A stretch of DNA of 27,253 nucleotides, taken from Litorivivens sp041625495. Its GTDB lineage: Bacteria > Pseudomonadota > Gammaproteobacteria > Pseudomonadales > Spongiibacteraceae. Both the position numbers and the translations under genes were made by a program. The stretch spans positions 1-27,253 of the forward strand of contig NZ_JBFJTH010000037.1 in assembly GCF_041625495.1 (NCBI RefSeq), read 5' to 3'. This document shows, one piece after another, positions 23,128 through 27,253 of this stretch; position 1 is the stretch's first letter; each line of letters opens with the position of its first letter. The notes under the pieces were generated by a model. That model was given only the letters and a program-made list of their open reading frames with translations. It made no database searches and was not told where the DNA came from.

Positions 23128-23949
23128 ATGACCCGTTACGCTGTCGGAGACCTGCAGGGTTGCCTGAGCCCGCTTCAATGCCTGCTGGACGACGTCGGCT
23201 TCGAGCCAGCTAAGGATGAATTGTGGCTGGTTGGCGACCTGGTGAATCGCGGACCGGATTCACTGGCGGTACTGGACTATCTATACCCGATGCGCGATTC
23301 GCTGCGCATTGTGCTGGGCAATCACGACCTGCACACACTTGCATTGGCGCGCGGCGCCACAAAGCAGGGGCTGCACGCCAGCCTGGCAGACTTGCTCGCA
23401 TCCGAGCGCCTGACTCGCTATATCGATTGGTTTCGCACGCTGCCACTGTGCGTGCGCAGCGATTGCGGTCACTACGTGATGAGTCACGCAGGTATTCCGC
23501 CTCTGTGGTCTACCGACGAAGCGCTGGGCTACAGCGACGAAGTGAGCAGTGCACTTCGAGACGACACCCTGGTTGATACCTTTCTGAGCAATATGTACGG
23601 CGATGAACCATCGCGCTGGTCAGATGATCTAACCGGCCTGCCCCGCCTTCGAACAATCACCAATTACTTTACGCGAATGCGTATTTGCTCGGAGGACGGC
23701 ACGCTGGCGCTGAGCTTCAAGGGCCGGGTTGAAGAAATACCCTCGGGCTTTGCGCCCTGGTTTACCTGGCCGGCAGAGCGCATGGAAACGCAGATATTCG
23801 GGCACTGGGCCGCGCTGGAGGGAAAAACCGGCAACCCCCAGTACCTTGCACTGGACACAGGTTGCGTTTGGGGCCGGGAAATGACCTTATTCAATATGGA
23901 CAGCGGTGCATTCCACCGCTGTTTGTGCGCAGCTACAAACGCCAGTTGA
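23128..23949 (+). CDS. apaH: symmetrical bis(5'-nucleosyl)-tetraphosphatase
   Basis: ApaH splits diadenosine tetraphosphate into two ADP and removes Np4 caps from RNA. The 273-residue metallophosphatase shows the full ligand set: GDLQGC near residue 7, VGDLVNRGPDS near 35, VLGNHDLH near 62, SHAGIPP near 119 and FGHWA near 230. It is the last gene of the lptD-to-apaH run and starts 2 bases after apaG. Its final 17 bases overlap the 3' end of the oppositely transcribed barrel gene, with no room for a dedicated terminator. Confidence 0.97.
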   Translation: MTRYAVGDLQGCLSPLQCLLDDVGFEPAKDELWLVGDLVNRGPDSLAVLDYLYPMRDSLRIVLGNHDLHTLALARGATKQGLHASLADLLASERLTRYIDWFRTLPLCVRSDCGHYVMSHAGIPPLWSTDEALGYSDEVSSALRDDTLVDTFLSNMYGDEPSRWSDDLTGLPRLRTITNYFTRMRICSEDGTLALSFKGRVEEIPSGFAPWFTWPAERMETQIFGHWAALEGKTGNPQYLALDTGCVWGREMTLFNMDSGAFHRCLCAATNAS

Positions 23950-25024
23950 ATTGCAGCGAAAACTCCAACTTGTCCATTTCATCCCAGTTAGTGTGGTCAG
24001 TGCGCAATTGGATTGCATACCAATGCTTACGCAATGCTACACCGATGGCTTTTGCTTCAAGATCGTAATCCAGGTGCAGATTGCCCAGCGCCAGATCACG
24101 CTCTAGACCAAGTCGCGGGAACAGGTAGCGATCAATCGCAAATAGCTCGCCCCGCAGTCGCCACTGCGACCAGTACTGATAACCTGCGGAGAGCGTCACA
24201 CGGCGGGGAAATCGCTGTATTTCATTCCGATAACGCTCCTCACCGGAAAGGGCCGGTACCGACCTCAGGCGTCCGTTCTCGTCGTAGCTAATACGATTGG
24301 TGGTGGCTACCGCCCGGGTATACGTGACATCGTCAAAGCGAATCAAGCTCAACAGGTCACGACTACTGAAACCAAATTGCAACTTGTCGTTCACCTGCCA
24401 TTGAAGCTCAAGATCAAGGGTTGCCCCCTTGCCATCTACCTGCTCTCGCGGTCGATTGAGAAAGGTGTCTTCGGTGTAACTGTAATCCAAGTACAAGTCG
24501 GCTGAGAAATCGTCGTCCCGCGTGATAACACTGCCACTCAACTCGCCGTAGGTCGTCTCCCAGGCCTCCACGTAACTGACCTTAACCTGCCCCGTCCAAT
24601 CATTGTGGACAGAAAATCGATAGGCCGTAGCAAGCCCCCGTGAGCGTAGATGGTTGGCAGACAGATCAATATCATAGTGCGCCTCACCGCGAGCTGTAGC
24701 GTTGTTTTTTTTAAGGTAAGCCAGCGCGACAGTGTCGTCATTAAACTCGACAAAATAATCGTAGCGGACAAAAACAGCGGCAGCCCAATCACCGCGCGAA
24801 ACGCCCACCTCCAGTTGGTTGTGGGTGTAAGCGAAATCGCCCGAGCGAACCGGTGCGCCTTCCAGGTCGTGCAACATCTGTTCAATCGGCGCGGCATCGC
24901 TGTAGGTATCAGAGCTTAAAACAGAATAGACCGCCATTCCGTCTAGATAGTCAGACCAGGCGAGGGAACTGGCCGTAATGAGCAGCATCAAGACCAAACC
25001 GCTCGAATAGTATTTTTTCAACAA
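23933..25024 (-). CDS. putative outer-membrane beta-barrel protein
   Basis: This 363-residue protein has a Sec signal peptide (KKYYSSGLVLMLLITASSLAWS). Repeated amphipathic strands with alternating hydrophobic residues and many aromatic ends follow. The last strand, KLEFSLQFNWRL, could serve as a BAM signal, though it ends in Leu rather than the usual Phe. No known family is recognised. The start is one of two adjacent TTG codons (25024 or 25021), with GAGAG a few bases upstream; the next ATG lies inside the signal peptide. It follows the large secreted-protein gene by 68 bases, with a perfect hairpin between, and overlaps apaH by 17 bases at the 3' end. Outer-membrane location is inferred. 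Confidence 0.8.
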   Translation of the reverse strand: MLKKYYSSGLVLMLLITASSLAWSDYLDGMAVYSVLSSDTYSDAAPIEQMLHDLEGAPVRSGDFAYTHNQLEVGVSRGDWAAAVFVRYDYFVEFNDDTVALAYLKKNNATARGEAHYDIDLSANHLRSRGLATAYRFSVHNDWTGQVKVSYVEAWETTYGELSGSVITRDDDFSADLYLDYSYTEDTFLNRPREQVDGKGATLDLELQWQVNDKLQFGFSSRDLLSLIRFDDVTYTRAVATTNRISYDENGRLRSVPALSGEERYRNEIQRFPRRVTLSAGYQYWSQWRLRGELFAIDRYLFPRLGLERDLALGNLHLDYDLEAKAIGVALRKHWYAIQLRTDHTNWDEMDKLEFSLQFNWRL

Positions 25025-25044
25025 GGTTATCTCTCAAACAAATT

Positions 25045-25070
25045 AAAAGGGGGAGGCGCCTGCCTCCCCC
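25045..25070 (-). terminator. strong intrinsic terminator or attenuating hairpin
   Basis: On the minus strand a perfect 9-bp stem (GGGGGAGGC with GCCTCCCCC) closes a 4-base loop and is followed by TTTT. It sits 23 bases after the stop of the large secreted-protein gene and only 20 bases before the start of the barrel gene. Downstream expression therefore needs read-through or a promoter overlapping the hairpin. Confidence 0.85.
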
Positions 25071-25092
25071 TGTTTAACGACTACCGCGTATC

Positions 25093-27253
25093 TTACATCG
25101 CAGATTCAAAAGTGCCGTCGGTGTAGCGCACGATCGCGGCACCAGACTCTTCGTTGATAGTAGCGTACTCCACCCCGTTTTGCGTGATGTTGCCGGAGAC
25201 CTGCGTGGAACCTTCGCTTTCGGTCTCAGTCAACGTCATAACCACATTGTTGTGGTTACTAACGGTCGCGCTATTACCACCACTATAATCGAGAGCCAGC
25301 AGACTGCCGCCGTATTCCAAATCTATATCCAGTTTTCCAGCTTGCAAGCTTGTACGTGTCGCGTTCACTTGTACCGAAACATCGTCCGCAGACTCCGCCA
25401 GATCAACACTGAACAACAACGTCAGCGCAGCATCGGCGAAACTTTCCTCGGTTTCATTTCGGACACAATCCTCATCGTCTTTAACGACCATCCAGCGCTG
25501 TTGCTCATACGACCAAGTGCACGTTTCACTGAAGTTACCGCCCTGTACCCCGAAAGACGCAGTAAGCGACTCTCCATTCGAATCCTCGAAGTTGCCAGAG
25601 AACAGGAAGCTCACATCATTGAAAGACAGTGAATCAGAATCCTCACTTGAATAGGTGCTGTTCTGAAAGTCGGCTTCTTCAGATCGAGTCTCGTCGAACG
25701 CAAATTGGTCGAGATCAATCTCCATGCGACCTTCAAAACTCACGGTAGGCGCACCCGGTTCACTGGGCTCCAATTGAGTCAGCTTGATGACCAAATCAGC
25801 ATTTAAATCAACCTGCCCCTGATCACGATTGTTTTCGCTAAAGCCTTCGTCAGTACCGGACTCAACACGACCACCCTCTCGGCGATAGTCAAAATCGGCG
25901 GTACCGATAAATTTCGACTCGTCGGTTACCGCTATCGCTACCTTATCTGTAGATGCACTGCCTGAGACGACAAGATCAAGGTTGCCGTCAAAGGTTTCTT
26001 CGTATGGGTCTTGCGACTCGCTCTCGGTTTCGGAAATCGACGTTCCATCTACGGCGGTAAACGCAACGACCACGTCAACCGGGTTATCGGTACCGTCGTC
26101 GGTCTCATCAATACTTAGTGTGGTTTCAGCAATGGTGTAGGTTACTTTACCTTCACTCTCAGTCATCGAGACCGTCAAGCCGTCGGCAACAAAACTGTTT
26201 GGCTCCTGCCCATCCTCTGCGTTGTTTCGCGCTTCCCATGCTTCGGCAATCGCGCCGAGTGCGCGCCCCAAACCTACAGCTGCCGCAGGTGTATCACCTT
26301 TAATCGACTCAGCTGCGAGTTTTACTTGGTTGGCAAAAGCTTGCTGGTTTACCGACAATCCCGCTACCGCAGCCAGATCACGAATCTGCTTGACCATACC
26401 TTTTGTTGCCTGCAAACCTTCAGAGCCAACGTCTGACGGAGCCTCACCCTGCTTGACCTCTGTCGAGCCATTGGTCCGCTTGTCACTTTCCTTGGTTTTC
26501 AGTTCGTTTTCAGACTGACTGAGTGCTTCCTTATCAGATTCGACACCTTCAACCTTTTTGACTTCTTCAATCAATTCAATGGCGGATGCCAGAATTTCCT
26601 GCAGAGTGAGCTTCTCGCTTTCTGTATCTTCCTTATCTGCCAGCCCATCATCGGTGACATACTGCTCGACAAACGCTGTCAGCGCCGCCTCAACCGACTG
26701 GCCTGAACTGCCCTTACGCATGGCTTGCACAATACCCGCAGCTTTCAGGTTGTAGTCCAAATCGTCGGCGCCAGCGGCATTGACCGATTCAGCGTCGGTG
26801 ATATCAACTACAGGCAAAGAGGTAATATCGCCCTTGATACCCAGCAGGTTTTTGACTTGCGCATTGGCAACAGCAGCAGCATCCGACGCGGACGCACCGG
26901 CTTGAATGCGCTTCAACGCCAGACTGGCACCCATTTGGGTAATCGGAGTGATATTGAGCGAGACAGAAGTGCCAGACGCTTTAGGCAGCACCGCCGACAA
27001 GCTAAAATTGCTGGCCAGTACGTAGTCCTGCCCAAACACGACGGTATTACCTTCTTTATCGGTACCACAAGTCGCCAGGTCACAGCGCATCAGCGTGCCG
27101 TCTTTCGCCGTGATTTCAACCAGTATTGGAGAGCCTTCAACGTAACTGCCGTTGAGAGTGAGGGTGTACTTCCCCTTGGCATCAGTTTCGGTTTCGCTGG
27201 CAACCTTGTCACCTTTCGTCCCGTCGGCATTGATCGCGTAGGCGTTGACGAGA
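25093..27253 (-). CDS. large acidic secreted protein, 5' end outside window
   Basis: At least 719 residues are visible, and the frame is open to the window edge, so the N-terminus is missing. The first 50 or so visible residues (VNAYAINADGT, TDAKGKYTLTLNG, SPILVEIT) form a carboxypeptidase-regulatory-like beta-sandwich as found in surface proteins. A helical Ala-rich part follows (AAAVANAQVKNLLGI), then a charged Glu/Lys/Ser segment and long acidic beta-rich repeats with many Ser/Asp/Glu residues. A Cys pair in ETCTWSYEQQRW...EDCVR probably forms a disulfide. The end (YATINEESGAAIVRYTDGTFESAM) resembles the tail of many marine gammaproteobacterial lipoproteins. The start at 27090 is only an internal Met. 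Function is unknown; extracellular or surface location is inferred. It is followed by a strong hairpin and the barrel gene. Confidence 0.82.
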   Translation of the reverse strand, partial: LVNAYAINADGTKGDKVASETETDAKGKYTLTLNGSYVEGSPILVEITAKDGTLMRCDLATCGTDKEGNTVVFGQDYVLASNFSLSAVLPKASGTSVSLNITPITQMGASLALKRIQAGASASDAAAVANAQVKNLLGIKGDITSLPVVDITDAESVNAAGADDLDYNLKAAGIVQAMRKGSSGQSVEAALTAFVEQYVTDDGLADKEDTESEKLTLQEILASAIELIEEVKKVEGVESDKEALSQSENELKTKESDKRTNGSTEVKQGEAPSDVGSEGLQATKGMVKQIRDLAAVAGLSVNQQAFANQVKLAAESIKGDTPAAAVGLGRALGAIAEAWEARNNAEDGQEPNSFVADGLTVSMTESEGKVTYTIAETTLSIDETDDGTDNPVDVVVAFTAVDGTSISETESESQDPYEETFDGNLDLVVSGSASTDKVAIAVTDESKFIGTADFDYRREGGRVESGTDEGFSENNRDQGQVDLNADLVIKLTQLEPSEPGAPTVSFEGRMEIDLDQFAFDETRSEEADFQNSTYSSEDSDSLSFNDVSFLFSGNFEDSNGESLTASFGVQGGNFSETCTWSYEQQRWMVVKDDEDCVRNETEESFADAALTLLFSVDLAESADDVSVQVNATRTSLQAGKLDIDLEYGGSLLALDYSGGNSATVSNHNNVVMTLTETESEGSTQVSGNITQNGVEYATINEESGAAIVRYTDGTFESAM

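Overview
The window is a gammaproteobacterial chromosome segment, most likely from a marine or environmental relative of the Pseudomonas / Cellvibrio / Marinobacter side. Evidence: the core gene order (apaH, apaG, rsmA, pdxA, surA, lptD divergent from amgK-murU, then rpe, gph, trpE, trpG, trpD, trpC, a Vfr-like crp, a YhfA-type OsmC gene and speD) matches, from memory, the order of the Pseudomonas aeruginosa PA0590-PA0654 region with its intervening blocks absent. The proteins also look Pseudomonas-like (Vfr-type Crp, the AmgK/MurU recycling pair). I see no rRNA, tRNA, CRISPR array, insertion sequence or prophage.

Layout. (1) 1-3487: a leftward three-gene outer-membrane module (thrombospondin-3-type lipoprotein, Tad/CpaC-family secretin, TadD-like TPR lipoprotein). 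It has a good sigma-54 promoter and an upstream palindrome. Two more copies of that palindrome lie beyond its terminator, apparently serving a gene left of the window. (2) 3488-4919: a short-chain dehydrogenase and a collagen-like/DUF7151 lipoprotein gene that looks cut off and runs antisense into the end of msrA. (3) 4810-7594: an O-methyltransferase-msrA operon divergent from speD-speE. (4) 7635-9242: a VOC protein and an OsmC/YhfA protein, coupled, divergent from crp. (5) 9333-13254: trpE-trpG-trpD-trpC as one compact operon. It has its own sigma-70 promoter and an unreported-looking 18-codon leader peptide ending Trp-Arg-Trp-stop, which suggests tryptophan attenuation. (6) 13506-17164: a DUF488 gene, then rpe-gph and amgK-murU. 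(7) 17250-23949: lptD-surA-pdxA-rsmA-apaG-apaH, tightly packed, for outer-membrane biogenesis plus housekeeping. (8) 23933-27253: a leftward pair not recognised as a known system: a large secreted acidic protein that continues past the window end, then a perfect terminator-like hairpin, then an outer-membrane beta-barrel-like protein.

The genes are mostly core: tryptophan synthesis, polyamine synthesis, LPS transport, outer-membrane protein folding, pyridoxal phosphate synthesis, rRNA methylation and peptidoglycan recycling. The least ordinary parts are the sigma-54-controlled secretin module with its shared operator, the trp leader, the truncated lipoprotein gene, and the secreted-protein/barrel pair at the right edge. 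Adjacent genes commonly overlap by 1-17 bases or are separated by only a few, so translational coupling is probably widespread.
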